From the NCBI GenBank assembly GCA_008360955.1, contig LUCM01005629.1, positions 10,120 through 74,119 on the forward strand: a stretch of DNA of 64,000 nt, given 5' to 3'. The position numbers and the translations under genes were made by a program. Shown here piece after piece: positions 32,878 through 47,150 of this stretch. A model generated the notes under the pieces. It made no database searches. It was not told the DNA's origin and worked only from the letters and a program-made list of their open reading frames with translations. This DNA comes from Fasciolopsis buskii (lineage: Eukaryota; Platyhelminthes; Trematoda; Plagiorchiida; Fasciolidae). Within the stretch, counting starts at the first letter, position 1; each line of letters begins with the position of its first letter.

Positions 32878-35234
32878 CACAGGTCCATCAAACTCCGGGA
32901 CTGTCGATGGTTTGCATTCAGAGCTCATGACTCAACGGGCAAGTTGCGGAATCACATGTAACGAACGGATACGAGCTACCGGTAAGTACTGAACTGGCTC
33001 CGACCGAAGTTACACAAACGAAGTCAATAAAAATGTTACAACAGCAAGGAAACAAGTTCGAGTTGCATTTAAAATTCATGATTTTATATACAAGGTAGGA
33101 GATATCCCGATTGGTGGAATACGTTCCACTCAATCGCCTTCGCTGAGTGTGTGAATTTTACGATCGCATGTTGTCAGGGCTCTTATTGGTTGCTTGTCTA
33201 CGCATGCCAGCGTGAAGCTGCACCGAATTGCATTACGTGACTTGCACACAAACTCACCACAGCTAGCCTATATTGATTCGCAATTGTACCATGCATCGGT
33301 GCATTCCTTACCTACCTTATTTAACATCTGTCCATTCGCAGTTGTTGTCACAACATACATCATCGAAGTAGTTCATTTTCTGTGATTTATCACTGAAAAA
33401 GTCTCCGTACTCCAATCGGCAATTTCAAAACCCGCTCTGTGGGGGTTTTCAAACTGTTGTTATAATTAGTCTCTCATAGATGAAAAACATGTTTCGAAGT
33501 TGGGATAACCTCGACTTCCGGGCAGTGCCAATCGGCAGGTATGCACATCCGATAATTCTACACCCAGTCATCAATAGACTTGAGGCAAACGTCAAATGTT
33601 TTTTCACTGATCTGCACCTTCACAAAGGCAGTTCATGCATAACCGGCATTTCTCAGCAATTTATTTAGTTGAGTACTTTAACCAACTATTTCAACCGAAA
33701 TCTTTTGGTATATTCTCAAATTCGCGCAAACATTATTGCAGATTTTTAAGTAGGAGAATATTAAATTTTTTCGACGGGAGTCTTTTAGCTAAACAGAATT
33801 AAATCGAAGGTCAAAAATGTCATGAGCTATTCACGGATTCGGTCTAGGACAGGGAGTCGGGATTGGATTTATTGATAGAGGATAAAATGGGAAATCTCAA
33901 CTTGACATTTGCCGCGATTATTCCCGACCGCGTAAACTTGATGTATACAGATTTACCCAAATTCTGCTCCAAAATTTCAAGGGAATGTTTGGACGTTGTT
34001 GAGACGACTGAGTCCAACCTTGTCCGGCAACGTAAAGCTAACTGTCATTTTGTAACCAGCAATAGAAATGAGTGCTTCTGTTTAAATTCGGATATTCATC
34101 AACACAGGGTCTCCGCAAATGCAAGCACCATCCAGTGGAACGGACGCCATTCTTTCTTCGTCTACTGGCATCCATATTCCTTGTTGGCTCACCGGTAATT
34201 TCGGGACGCACGGAATGAGTTGCAAACTAAAAAGTGGACAGGATGGAACCACTCTTGAACCATAAACGAAAACTAACGGACACGGAAAGTGCCAGAATGA
34301 CGAAGCTTTAAACAAGCACAATGGTAATAAAGTCAAATGTTATAGGATTCCAAATCGTTAACCTCGTCGGGTGGTTTGAACGTTTGGATTAACGCAGCAT
34401 CTCCTGGTTGCTTTCATTTGAAATCCGTGCCAGTTCAGGCACGAACCCGAATTGTCATTGCCACAATAATTTGTCTCTCAGGTCCCACAGTCACTCAGCC
34501 TTTACGCACAATCATCAATCACATGGCTGTGTGCTATTTCAATGGAAAGGGACCAGGACGCAGTGAGGCTGTGGGGCCCGCCCCGAGGTCTACGTGCCCT
34601 GGGTATCTGAATTTCTAACCGAAGGCCACCCTGGACAGCCAAAATCCGGAATCACGTGACTGGGTCGCAGCGCTTAGGCCCGACTCACTGCTTGGACAAG
34701 GTTTCAGTTTTAACTTGTGGTCATGCCAGGTCAGCAATGTTGGATCTACGGTTCATGTTAGCATTAACTTTGCAAAGCTGGCAGAATAAATTAGAAAGTG
34801 TGATGGTGGCATTGGGAGAAAAGACTGCGTGAAATAACATCATCTGTTGGAATGATGACGGTGATGTGGTGCACCAAGGGCAGCCGTTTGTGTGTTTGCG
34901 CGTGTTGATATGCTCGAGATAGTTAGTTAGTTCTCCAAACTTTGCCACTCTAAAATGGGGATAAGAAATCCGCCTTCGTCTCTAACGCTGTAAGGTTCAT
35001 GTCCTAAATACTACGGAATCTTACTGACACAGCGTACTTGATCTGATTTATTCACCTTGGAGGTTAAAACAACAATACTCTATTCCGTTATAAAGGGTGG
35101 ATTTATGATATGGTATGGAATCTAACGACAACCCTTAAGCACATTTTTTGCATTTAACAAGTGAGGTAAGAAAAATGGTTCTACAGATATATTTGTTAAA
35201 TAGGGGGAAATCAGCATCTGGACCGAACGTCTTA
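32878..35234. other. Unassigned stretch
   Basis: Frames at 33863-34198 and 34376-34618 show no family block. The part near 34095-34180 resembles 26500-26610. Confidence 0.4.
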
Positions 35235-35335
35235 AGCCATGCATCGAAAAAGCGATGCTCCATATAATGGTTTTTATTGTGAGTGATATTATGTTCATTA
35301 CACAGTATTGTTGGTAGACGTTGTGATTCCCCTCA
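35235..35335 (-). repeat. PLE terminal sequence, inverted fragment
   Basis: The minus-strand text matches the PLE terminal repeat at 49740-49815 and 61741-61840 (CGATGCxCCATATA.TGGTT, then TGTTGGTAGA). It lies in inverted orientation directly against the PLE reverse transcriptase fragment on the plus strand. Confidence 0.65.
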
Positions 35336-36000
35336 AGGTAAGTTTTACGTCCGTACTTGCGTATGTCGATGACACATTAGCAATGATCAAGGCTGCACAA
35401 AAGGATAATTTTCTGCAACCTCTTAAAAAGCAATATAGCTCCACCAATTTTACAATGAGGTTAGAAGATACCAATAGGGTCATAAGCTTCCTAGAATGAC
35501 GACTGAAAGCCAGTGGCTCCCGAAAATACTACATCGGTAACTATGGAAAACCCAAACACTAGGATAAGCAACTGCACTTCAATTCAGCTCATCCAAAATG
35601 CGTGAAACCGACACATTTCCTCGCTAGCCAACAGAGTTGAAAAACTGTGCAACGATGAAACCGAGGCTAATGAAGAACGAGGGCATCTAAACGTCTTAGA
35701 AGAATATAAATATCCGCCCTCCCCCATAAAGAAAACAACTGAAGGCTTGCATGCCAGTAGCCAAGACGAAGAAAGAAAAGGGAAATTCGGCCTCAATCAG
35801 AATTTCGCATAGATCGGGCATTTTGAAAACAGTAAGAAAGGCCTTCAGCTATTTTGATGTTGACTTTTAAATGTGCAGAATCATTACACATGTTAGAACA
35901 CACACACACACATACGGAAGACCGCGCAGCACGAAATAGTTCGCCCAACAAAAGCCCTTCTCGTTCTCTACTGTTCGTTCCTATTTGAAGTCCTGTTGCT
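35318..36000 (+). mobile_element. Penelope-like reverse transcriptase fragment with YVDD
   Basis: The frame from 35308 has AYVDDTLAMIKAAQKDNFLQ (35353 on), the catalytic YVDD and following helix of PLE reverse transcriptases. QYSSTNFTMRLEDTNRVISFL follows, for the family's hPSIxFTMExExxxxLxFLD. After a stop come QLHFNSAHPKCVK (family LHxxSxHPxxxK) and LANRVEKLCNDETEANEERG with HLNVLEEYKYP, the helical thumb region. Stops and frame changes mark it as dead. A second short (CA)n tract sits at 35898-35912. Confidence 0.82.
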
Positions 36001-37770
36001 ATCATGGTTGGCAAAATTTATTTCTGAAAGATGCCATTTTAGAAGCTTCCATCGAAGGGATGTCATTTCAGCGCGGACCACTCCTTTCCAGTCGTGAACT
36101 ATCAAACGGAACCACCAGTTTTGTTAATAAATCCCAGTTTCTCGTTTGTATCTTTTCCTGTACGTTTGCCTTGCTATGGTGAACTTACGACCTCCGACAA
36201 GTTTTTTCCTTTGGGATGCATTCATTTCATTGTCAGTGCATTAACCGTCTCGTAATTTGGAGTCCATCTTACAATCCCCAAAGCTGATCATCACGACTAC
36301 CTGGTTACGTCATCCGTTTGGAGTCAGATAAGCCTAGATGTGACTGGATGGTATTTTTTCTTACGACGGTTCGACTTCAATAAGTAGTTTCTGAGTGAAA
36401 GTTGATATCCTAGTCTAGAATAGTCCTACTTCGGATATTTTGTTGAAAATACCATGATTCAATCGAGTAAAGGACCTAAAGTGACAGTAATGTATGGTTA
36501 TCAAAATTCTTGTTCAGGGGTGCATGAAACGATTGGCATACTCTTTTCCTAACGAACGAGGACGCGAATGCATACTTTCCGATTCTTAGCGTTGTTTTGT
36601 TAACGATAATAAAAAGTTTATATATTCTGTTTGTTTCCATAGGAATTTACTCGGTTTTGTGAGTGAGCACCTTATCGTCTGAAACCAACCAACTGGGTAG
36701 TGCATTTGATTGTGGCCTACGGACCTACGATGATGAACAAACAATGATCGGGTAGATGCTCACAGCAGACAGCTGAGGTGGACAGCTCAAAGTTAGACAT
36801 AGTTGGCATGAGTGAAGTGACATTGTTTATGACAACTTGGTCAACCTCTCGCCCAGAACCGTCTCCGTACTTCTGCGTGCTTGCGCGTTTTTTTTTGTGA
36901 CCCCAAAAGGGAAATCAATTTTTAACGAAGCCTAAACAGTTGCTATCACAATGCTGTAAACTGATGCGTTATAATGGGGTAGAGACAATTTTAGTTCTTC
37001 TTTTGGAATTGGGTCACGTCCGGTCGCCTTGCATCACTTCCCGCAATAATGGTGATAGAAGCACACAAATCTTAACCGGATAATCATATGAAATTCCTGA
37101 AAGAATGCGAAATTGTTTGTTTTCAGCATTTAGAACTGTTGCTGCCCAGGTATTCCCAAATCTATCAAGATTTTTGTTTCTAAGCAAACGAATCTCAGTG
37201 TGCATTACCATGGGTATACTAGTCAAAGTGATCTATTTGTAATGAAGATCGGTACATTTGTAAACTTGTTTTCAAGCTCATAACGTTCCGCTAGACACTA
37301 ACCTAGCAGGTTCACTTGGTATTCGGTTAACCTTAGGTTTTGTCTATCGAAAGCAGTTCATACAGTGGTTATTCACTATCGGATGGAGATACTTTTGATT
37401 CAACATCTTCAACACCTGGCTAGAACCTTGTTGAATCTGACCAGTGGACACGTTAAATGTTTTACTCTAGTCCTTAGGATTCGTCGAGAATGCAGCGGGG
37501 CTGGAAAATTGTAAATTTAGCACAAATAAAGACAGTCAGTGATCAAAGTGCTATCAGTAGCTGGTCCGGGTCGTCACAGGTCCATCGGGCAAGTATGTGG
37601 CATTCACAAGTGAATTTCCCTAGTTCTACCATTTTCTTCTCGTGACTCACTTCCTTATTTCAGGAAAGTCACTTTCTTGAATAATACATATATACATATT
37701 TATTTATATATTATAAAATGAGCAAAGGATAGCCAAAGAAGAGCGCTAAAACATGCGATCGGACGTCTCA
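36001..37770. other. Unassigned stretch
   Basis: No long frame or conserved block was recognised. Confidence 0.45.
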
Positions 37771-38230
37771 ACAACTACAAAATTCTACGGAGTTCCAGCA
37801 ATACACAAGGACGGTTAGCTGCTAAGACACATTGTTTCCTCGTCAGGAACTCCAGAATATAACAAGGATAACGAACTATAGAGGCATTTGAAAGCCTGAA
37901 GAGTGAACCAAACTACCTCATGACCAGTGACTAACAATTTTTGGACAAGCTGAGTAGTGCCCAAGTGGACAAAGATGAAACAACGCTTTCGACTGAGATC
38001 AAAAGTGATCACGTAAAAGTGACTTGAATCTGGCCAAGGAAGTGATAGAACAATGTGCCTGAGAGCACTGTTGAGAAAAACCACTGGAAACACAAACCAT
38101 CTGTGAATTAATAACCCTAAACCTGAGCATTTACTTTAGACCTGAAAGCAACTTTTGTCACCAAGGTTGCCGTATTTGGATTTCTCACGGAAGCAGTGAT
38201 GCAATCAGTCACCTAATCGCCGTTCGCAAC
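37771..38230 (+). mobile_element. Penelope-like reverse transcriptase fragment (N-terminal motifs)
   Basis: Broken plus frames give FYGVPAIHKDG and LLRHIVSSSGTPEYN (37779-37860), the PLE block LYGLPKIHKxGxPLRPIVSxxGSPTYN. FLDKLSSAQVDKDETTLSTE near 37940-38000 matches the FVDKLSSVxVDxDExxVSFDV block of motif A. A decayed motif B region follows (family STYFRFxGxFYEQxxGxAMGSPxSP). It is a different copy from the one at 35318, which holds later motifs. Confidence 0.72.
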
Positions 38231-41200
38231 AAATATGGTGAGATAGATTAAAATGATTGATAAACTCAAGGATCATTTCACTCTTAAGTTACTCTTCATT
38301 TACTCGTCCTACATGTTTTACTACACCTAAGGGGAATAACACCATGGAGGAGGACATCATCACTAAAAGGTAGAAATGGAATTGTTTGCTCACGCTGCTT
38401 CTAAAGGGAGGAAGATTGCAGGCGAGTGGCAAGAGAGGAAGAAAGGAACTGCTTCAGTTTTGTAGTCCTGAGGAAAAAGATTTTCAAAGGATAGAAAAGT
38501 AATACTTAAAGGTAGATAATTTGTGAGAAGACCAAACTGCCCGTGAACGAGATGAGCAGGAAAAGGCGACTAATGGAAGGCTCCGAAAATCAAAACCAAA
38601 CAGAATGTAATGAGTCCACTGGGTGTTCAGCCAGTCCATGCAAGGTGGACGATAAATAATGGACGTCGATCATCCGAATGAATTTTCGTTAAATCCGATC
38701 AAAAAGCACAGAGGCAGAAAACGAAAGCCTTCTCTACCGATGGCTTCAGTGTTCAAGCGCGCAGTGGATATGACCTTACAACAGGTTAGACTTAGAGTGA
38801 AGAACCGTGCGATGCAGAATAGAAAAGCAAACTTCGGAGAAGCATGAGAAATAAGTGAGAAATAACCAAAATAACGAAAAGCTTACAGAAAAGCGGAAAA
38901 AGGAAACGAAGTCTGTGTAACCAAGGATTTCTCTAGGAAATTGAATTAAAGGGAAGTTTTGGAAACAGTAGAAGCAGAGTAACTGGGACAACACCAGATG
39001 TATTCGAATAAAGAGTCCCAATATACGTTTACGTGCTTGGGTAGATCAATGATGACACTTGTGTGAAGCAGAGTGCGGTAAAGAAGGAACTGTGGGGGGT
39101 CGGAGCTGGCAGCGAAGGAAAGGACTGCGCTAACAAATAGACGAAAGATGCGGACGCGGATAGTGAACCCTAAGGAATGCCAACATTTGCAGGAACTAGA
39201 TGAGACAGAATCTCATCAGCTCGGTCGGAGGTAGGTTGCATACTAAAGATCCTTGTTGACCACAATACGACAGCTGGAAAGGACTAGAATGTGAGCAGTT
39301 TTGGCCAACGACTCTCGTGTCAAGCTCTGTCGAACTTCTTCGGACTGTCCAACAAGACCAAGTGTGTTTCTCTGTGGTCGTTAAATGCGGTGGTTCAAGG
39401 GTGTAAAAGGAATATCAGCAAATCTCCGTCACATCAGCTCGATGGGAATCTGTGTTGAAGTCATTTAAAGTTCCTTTGCGTCCCAAGAACTTATGCAATC
39501 GACTGGGGATGGTGGTTTTAATGCATGTGAAATGGCAGGTATGAGGAAAATTCGACAATAATTATTCAAGGCTGAAAGAGGAAAATTTAGAGTAGAAAGG
39601 AAGAAAGTTTCGGAGGAAGAAAATTACACATTAAAGATAGCCAACTCGTGGATCCACATTTTGGAGCCGATGAGTGGAATTCCGTCCCGACTGAGTGGTT
39701 TGCACAAGCTCGGAAAAAGAAGCGGATAGTTCTGAAACTAATTTGACATTATAAATGAATAAAAGTGATAGAACAGGCCACAGGAGTAGGATAACCGGAA
39801 ACAAGTGGAACTGCAGTAAAACCATTAAGTAAGAGCCTCAGGTTACTCGTGATTCACAAACAAGACCATTTGAGAAATTCGAGACGGGAGGGAAGTTCAG
39901 GGATGGAAGCTGCAGAAAACTAATTCCGCAATGAAACGAAATTTCCAAAACTGCTGTTCAACTTTACAGCGCAGAAAACTTTGTTTAGCTCTTTGAACAG
40001 TTGACTAATGCTAGTTCCGGGCTAGCAAGAAGCAGTATTGATAGACTGGAGTGAGTGAGCGGCGCTAGCTGTGAAATACTGAGCTCCTCAAGTAGACTGG
40101 ACGATTACATGCACGGCTGAACCACCGCAGGGATTCGGGTTTGCTTGCTTTGGGAAAAAATACCAATGGGACTGGCAGCAGATGCCGAAGCAATTATGGT
40201 AAGAAAGCAGTCGTTTCGGGGATAGGGAGCAGAGAGTTCCCAAAAACTGTGCCAGTCTGTCGCAGTCTGCTGCCAGAATGTGGCTCGAGATGAGTGGAGG
40301 ATCAGTCCGAATAAAACCGATGGAGACTAAAACCGCATGGTGATCTGGTGAGCGAAGTGGAAGAAGAGGACGTATGTTTTCGAATAGGGAAGGGGGATAA
40401 ATGGGGGTGAAATCACGTGTATCAGCTTCGAATGAGAGTAGGTATGCTAAGGTAAGCTAGGTGCATAGGTTATTGACCATAGCCAATTTTTCGGCTTCGC
40501 GCTTCAGAGGCACACTGGCAGAATAATGACATGGAACTTGGAGTCCATCACAAATTAAAGCATAATTTTCCAAGATAATAAATCAAAGTTGGATGAACTG
40601 CTACCTTTAGGAGGACGAAAGTCTACGAAATGCAAGAATTTGAGGAAGGAAGAATGCTTCAGCCATATGAGTTGGAATCCACAACTGGGACAGTCAAGAT
40701 TTGGTAATCTGGACGTGGCGATTGGTTGGTTGTCACGGGCTCGAAACCCAGCTTTGGGTAAAAACTGATAAAATATGTGGTGGGGTTTTCAATTTTGGTC
40801 AAAAATAAGACAAGAAACAATTGGAGAAACTGGAGGACAGAGACGATGTTACGATTGGGTCTGCGAATCCAACTAAAGGGGATGAGCTCCTTGCTGCATT
40901 ACCGTGTCATGATTCTTAGAATGAAAACGATGCTGTCAACCCTAGATTTTGGGGTTTAAAATGGCGAAACATAAGAATCATATATTGTCATCAGAGAGTT
41001 GTGGCCGTCTAGATCGCGTAACATTGCGATTGTTCCGCACTTAGTGGTTTGGGAGTGACTAACGGAACCAAATTTCAGGGTCCATTTTGAACTAGAAAAT
41101 CTAGTCATCAACCAAATAATTCTTAGCACAGTGAAACGCTGAAATAGATCGTCCCATAAAACATTTTCCACAGGAATTGGTCATCAAATAGGGTATGGCG

Positions 41201-44200
41201 AGCCATGCCAGTAATGAAAATTTCTTAAGTTAATTGAAGCGAACTCTTGCTGCAGTTGACCTTTTTACATTTAGCCAACCATAATGCAGCGGGAATTACA
41301 GTGGATCTATATGGAACTAAAATGGCATCAATTACATGTCATGTCTTTGGTTAGTGCGTCAGAATCCTTCTGGTTGTCGCAGTGGGGGTTCCTTTTTCCA
41401 GGGCAGCTCTGTCCACACGACGAGATTTGCGTACTTCCACCAGGAGCACGTGAATCATCAATGCGTGGTTTGAAAACGATTGAAAGCATGGTTCAGCTTT
41501 CTAAATGAACGTTGATTGAAATCAAGAAGGATCAAACAGCTTATCTGTCGGAATAGATTTCAAATAAGACGGAAAGTCTCAAGGAATCTGAATTGTCCTT
41601 TGTCCACATCAGCCTTTACCCATTTCTCTGATTGCCGGTGATCGAACGAGTGAACGAATCAAACGAATTCTAGGCCATTCTAAAGCAGACAAAGTCTGAC
41701 AAATACGTGAATCCATTCTCTTTCACGGATAACACAAATTGTGTAACCAAGATGCTGAACTCAGTGAAAAATCCTGAACAAGTGTTTGTTTGCATTCAGA
41801 CTGGTTGTCTAGTGGACCATGATTTAAGTGCTTAGAATTCGTCCCCAGTGCAAAAGCAGTATGCTTGTCTTGCTCTAATTTATCGCATGCCAGCACATAA
41901 GGCGTATCGTGTTGAAGGGTAGCGCAAAAAAGTCCATCCGCAGTATTCCCATCTTTAAGGTACGAAATGAATGGCTGGAGAACAGGGAAAATTTCATTCT
42001 GATCAAACTAAAAACTACAGACGTCTGGTTAGAGAGGTACATTTCTTGTATTCGTTTTCAGGGAAGTTTGAGGCCTCCTTTTCTAAGGTGTTACTCAATT
42101 CAAGTTTAGTCAGTTGAAATCAGTTTAAATCATTTCAAGCTTGTGACAGCCCTGAGCAATCAGATGGGTAAAATTTCGATTGTTTAAGCCATACCAATAT
42201 CAATCTGAAATCTTAGTATCGGGATTAAGTAAACGGAAACTAACAGAATGTAGTCGAGCTCACTTAAGCACACTGTTCCCTGGTTCTGTCGGAGCTTTTG
42301 CCGAATCAAAAGGTATGACAGAACTCGAGTTTTGATAAGCGTAGTTATTACCAAATAGATATATGAACTTCGTTTTTGCGGAAGACTCAGATACACAGTT
42401 TCTACAAGTTTGATTTACCTGGGATGTTGAGATTTGTGACTATTTTTAGACTGGAATTTTCGGAGTCTCATTTTGCACTAGACTTCCGAACGAGTTGAAC
42501 CACAGGCCGGATGTTGACCAAGCCCGTCCGTGCGTCTGACTGTTTGTGTGCTAATATTCTGCTTGTTGGTGCGTGATATTTGGAACTACTCATTAATGGC
42601 GGGGCGTGAATTCAAAACGCTTCCGAATCTGATTTCAATTGGCCAACTCCAACTCCGGGAGCGATAAATATGGGGTCTGATCACCCTTTCCGCTGTTTTT
42701 ATGACCTAATCACAAAGAACAGTACTGAAGTCCATAACTGGGTGTTTAGCATTCTGGATTGTGATGCCCATGGTTCAATTAGCACTTCGATTCGGCGTCA
42801 CACGTGGTCTATGGTATTTCGCTTGATCGGCTGACGGTGATGTATTTGACTGATGATGACAAAGGTATGTGTGCACTGTCTGTCGGGAAGGGTTGGAAGG
42901 GAAAAGATCATTATTGGATCCTTTTTTTCTGTTAACCAAGGAATGAGGAAGATGAGAAGCTGGAATTTAGGTGTATTAAAGGAGGGAAGCGGCATGATGA
43001 CCAGTTTTTAAACGGGGTTCCCTCAGGTGCGGTCATCTATTGTAGACTCAATACAAACTCGGCTAAGTTAGTCTTGTCATTCTCAAGTAACAGATAATTA
43101 GACGGATGTTCTATTGAAATTTCAACCAATCGTATCATTGAATTTAACTGAATATGGTATAGCCATTTTGGAATATTGCGTCCTTAGTATCTAGCTGGTT
43201 GGAACCAAAAGAATAAAAATACTGAAGATATCAGAATCTGTTGCCTTTGCTAACCCATCAACAACGTAAAGTCTTTGTTGACAAACAGGAAGGTAGTTCA
43301 TACGACACTATTTCACGAGTATCAAGTAGGGGAAATGTTTGAAAAACTGGTTCTGACGTGAACTAAGGGAGCTTTCGATTTGGTCAGTGCAACTAATTTG
43401 GACGTCAGGATATTTAACTGTCAGTTGCATCATTGCGGCTTGAAGGAGTGATTCAAACAGACTATATGACCCGTCGAAAGGAAGTAATTCGCGACAGATA
43501 ACTGGCAACTTCTTGACAAACATTTTCCTGTTCTGTATATGGCAAATTACTCAGCCGAAAGTTTGCTTGCATATAAATTTGCTTGATTTTCGCACAGGTT
43601 TTGTTTTACCTCTACAGAGTTCATCATAGTTGTGGGAGACCAGGTGTGAAACATTACATTGGTTGGGGCAATCAGAGGATGTTTCAGTTCTTCAATGGTT
43701 TGCGCAGTGCGTAGTCAGGCTACTTGCATATTTTGGGTGTTCGAAATGAGAAAGTCTAGAACAACGCTTTCAATGGTAGAGCAGAAATTAAGTTTCGTTA
43801 CTGATTAGATTCGGCATAACTCCAAAAAGTGATCCATACGTATATCCGTAGTAAGATCGGGGTGCTTGTGGCTCGCACGGACGACCACATAGAATCAAAC
43901 AAAGAGAGTTCTGAAATGAATATAACAACTTTTAGCAGCAGCTTCATCCCGTCATGGCGTAAATCAAACATATGAAAAGAGACAGAGACAGAGAGAGGGA
44001 AGTCATAGGAAGACAGGACCCTCAACGTGTTATTCGCCTTTAGACGCCAGTATATCGGGTGTTACACAGAGTGCGGGGATCTCCCAAGATCTGCTCTCAA
44101 TACATTCAGGCAGTTTATCTTCCAGAGGGTCTTCGTGGTCTGGTTAATCGCCCTTTTCGGTGTCTTCTTTGTCCTCCACGTAATAGAAGCCCTGAAACTG

Positions 44201-46215
44201 GAGTGAAATAGACAGGCTATCACTATGAAAGACCCTTAATTGTTTCATTTTCCCTAGAGAACGAATCAAAAATAGGCAGTCGAATTAACAGTTTTACAGT
44301 GGATGATAACGGAAAGACAACAATATATGATTTGGCAGATAATTCAATTACTGAATATAGATCAAACATGGATAAATCGTTTACCTGGCAGAAACTGAAG
44401 TCCCACATTGCAAATGGTCGCAGCTACAACCCCTGTATGTTATCATATTGAACAGCGATGCAGGTTGCTTGGTACATGACATGTACTGTAATAGGTTGGT
44501 TTTACTCGCTGGGCGAAATAAACAAGAGTGTGATCCAAACCCACTGACCAGTGGTGTTTTACGCTTTGATTTTGCCTACTATGAAACTCTAGAGTAGGCA
44601 ACCTCTGCACGTAAACGGGCGCATCATGCATGCACACGTATACTTAGGAAGAACTGGAGTCTTACCCCAATCAAAGGGGGAAATCAAACAGCACCCTTCT
44701 AATGCTGAATTTAAATGATCTATTACGGACCAAACCCTGTCGCAACTTCGCAAAACATGCACCAATCCAGACAACGCGACAAAATTTTCAGGCATGCTAC
44801 AAAGGATTAATTAAATGGTTTATCTTCTCAGAGGTAAATTAACGCAGTCTCGACACACACCATAATAACAAGAAAATCAAATAGTTACTAAGTCATAGAG
44901 GAATCCATCAGCCAGTCTCAGGAGACTCTACAAGGCAGCTAACAAGTAAAGTCTCCAAAGTTAGTGACAACTTATGAGATTTTGATCATTTTAGAAAGAC
45001 AATTTGCAGGAAGATCCACATTGGATCGACTTACATTCAGTTAGAAAGGATATTGGTACCAAGACCTGGGAGTCAGTGGTCTAAGAGCAAATGAATATAG
45101 AAAAAGCCCATTATTTGCGGCGAACGTGGAAACTTCTGGTTCGTCAGTCGTCTAAAATCAACTACAACAAAAATCTAGCAAGATAGGGAATGGTAGATAG
45201 ACAACAGATCGTTATTCATGCACGAAGATGAACAACTGGAGCTTTAAAAGGGTGGGTGGTACGAGAGTAGCGGATCATGAATCATTATGCCCACTTTCCT
45301 CTTGAGTGCCGGCTCAACTGCCTCGATATCTCATTGGCTGTGTCAATCGATAAACGGAGCGAAAACGCCATTTGATGGGGCTAGTAAAGAACAGTGGGTG
45401 AAAATAGCCAGCTAATTGATCGTTCATTGAGTGCTGATCAGATAAAACCAATGCAAGTTACTCGTTTTGGTCTACTAAACAAACGTTTATGTCTGTTCAC
45501 TTTGGCTGTTTTCTCTACAACAGTCAGGAACGGGAGATAGAAGAGATCGTCGATTAGCAAGTCAAATCCAGAACGAACGTCTTATCCCATCTTCGCGATA
45601 CAAAGCAGGTGGCTTCCGGTAAAATGTTTGTCTGCATTTTATCAAAAAAAACAAAGTGCACATCGAGAATGTGATTATTCAACACGGAACTTGGAATGCC
45701 CCCTGGTCGTGGTTTAATTCTGCTAGTCCTACGTAAAACTGCACAATTATTACGGAGAAGTCTAGCAAACGGTATAGGGGAACAAGAAAGTAGATTGAAT
45801 ATTGCACAAGAATGTGAGAATGGTTCAATAATTTTTCAGATTTTTTAAATATTTATTGAGTCGAAAGTGAAAGGCTAATCATAGTATCTTTTAGAAAGTA
45901 AGGAACTTAGACGGTTTGGGGTGCATGAGATTGTGCGAAATGATGACCCCGAAATAGTTTACTGACTCCGCCGCAGGAATTATTTAATTAATAGAACAAA
46001 ATGGGACATTTATTTTCCACTAAATTATAGTCGGTAATTTCAAAAGCTGAAAACGACATCTTTTTGTGATTGAACTGGACAGCTAGATTGGACGAAAAAG
46101 GCCGTGGAGCTTCAGCCGATAAAGAACCAAGGAGTTTGAGAAATAAAAATTTACTCTCAGATATGGGAAGAACTAAAATGTTGTTTGCTTGCCTGGTCAG
46201 TAGATCACCGAAAAG
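38231..46215. other. Long unassigned stretch, purine-rich in part
   Basis: From about 38340 to 40500 the plus strand is unusually rich in A and G, with Lys/Glu/Arg-rich short frames; the cause is unknown. Frames at 38659-38847, 41284-41508, 43308-43523, 43798-44025 and 44223-44795 were read on both strands without finding a family block. Confidence 0.4.
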
Positions 46216-47150
46216 GATAGGTAATTGGCCAGAGTAAAGAGAAAAAAAGTGAAGCATAGTCCGCTAAACTTTGCTGGTTTCAACAGAAACTGTCAGATAC
46301 CTACCATTTTGCGTGCCAGTAGTCTAAGACCGATTCAAACCGACAAAGATTTCAACTCCAAGCCTCAACGGAATGCCGAGTTTACACAACCTCAATTTTT
46401 ACTATCGCCGATTTTCGGAACGACAACGTCCCCAAATCACCAGTTACCCAAATATCAATTCCGCCTTCTTCGTCCATTGTTGTTAGAAGACAGCACAGGT
46501 ACCAAAAGTTCAGCCGTTTATTGTAAAATAGAACAATTGCAATATAAAGGCAGACGAAATGATGATTTTGTTCTCGGTGACTTTGATATTCACACTTTCT
46601 CCCGGATGGACAACACTTTAAAGCGCCACTTGTCAAAGGCTAAAGATCAAATCTGTGTGCAAGACCAAGACAACTGCATCTACAAAATCAGTTGCAAGGA
46701 ATGCCCAGCAGAATACATTGGACAGACCAGCAGACACCTGATGACACGGATAACAGAACACAGAAGGAAAGAAAAGTGAAGACCTTCGGATAAGGCGACC
46801 TTATCAAAACTTGAGCGCGATTCAGCCATTGCTCTGAATGCCATAGCAGCAAGACACAACATCGATTATGAAAACACAAAAGTACTCAAACGTGAATTCA
46901 GAACCTGCACTGAAGGTAAATTTACCGAGGCTCTGGCGATAAGACCCCACCCCACAAGCATCAATTGGAACGACGGAGCAGAGATTTCGGAGATATGGAC
47001 AGCCCTAACATCTTTGTGGAGCAAACATTCCAAAGGTCACCACGCTAGTTGGCCCCACCACCACAGCGAGAGAAGGACAACTATTCTCTCACCCGACCCA
47101 CAGTTTAAAGTACACACACTCACAAACGCACACAGAGAACTAAACATTAG
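46216..47150 (+). mobile_element. Penelope-like element: GIY-YIG endonuclease region
   Basis: A 184-codon frame (46225-46779) ends at a single stop, and the same frame continues to about 47070. RMDNTLKRHLSKAKDQIC precedes the endonuclease, then NCIYKISCKECPAEYIGQTS and RHLMTRITEHRRK. These give the two halves of the GIY-YIG motif (YKI and YIG), the Cys pair typical of PLEs, and the Arg/His/Glu of the active-site helix. After the stop, ERDSAIALNAIAARHNIDYE and the region EFTEAL-like FTEALAIRPHPTSINW complete the domain's C-terminal part. The reverse transcriptase is missing (5' truncation). Apart from one stop it is the best preserved PLE piece here. Confidence 0.85.
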
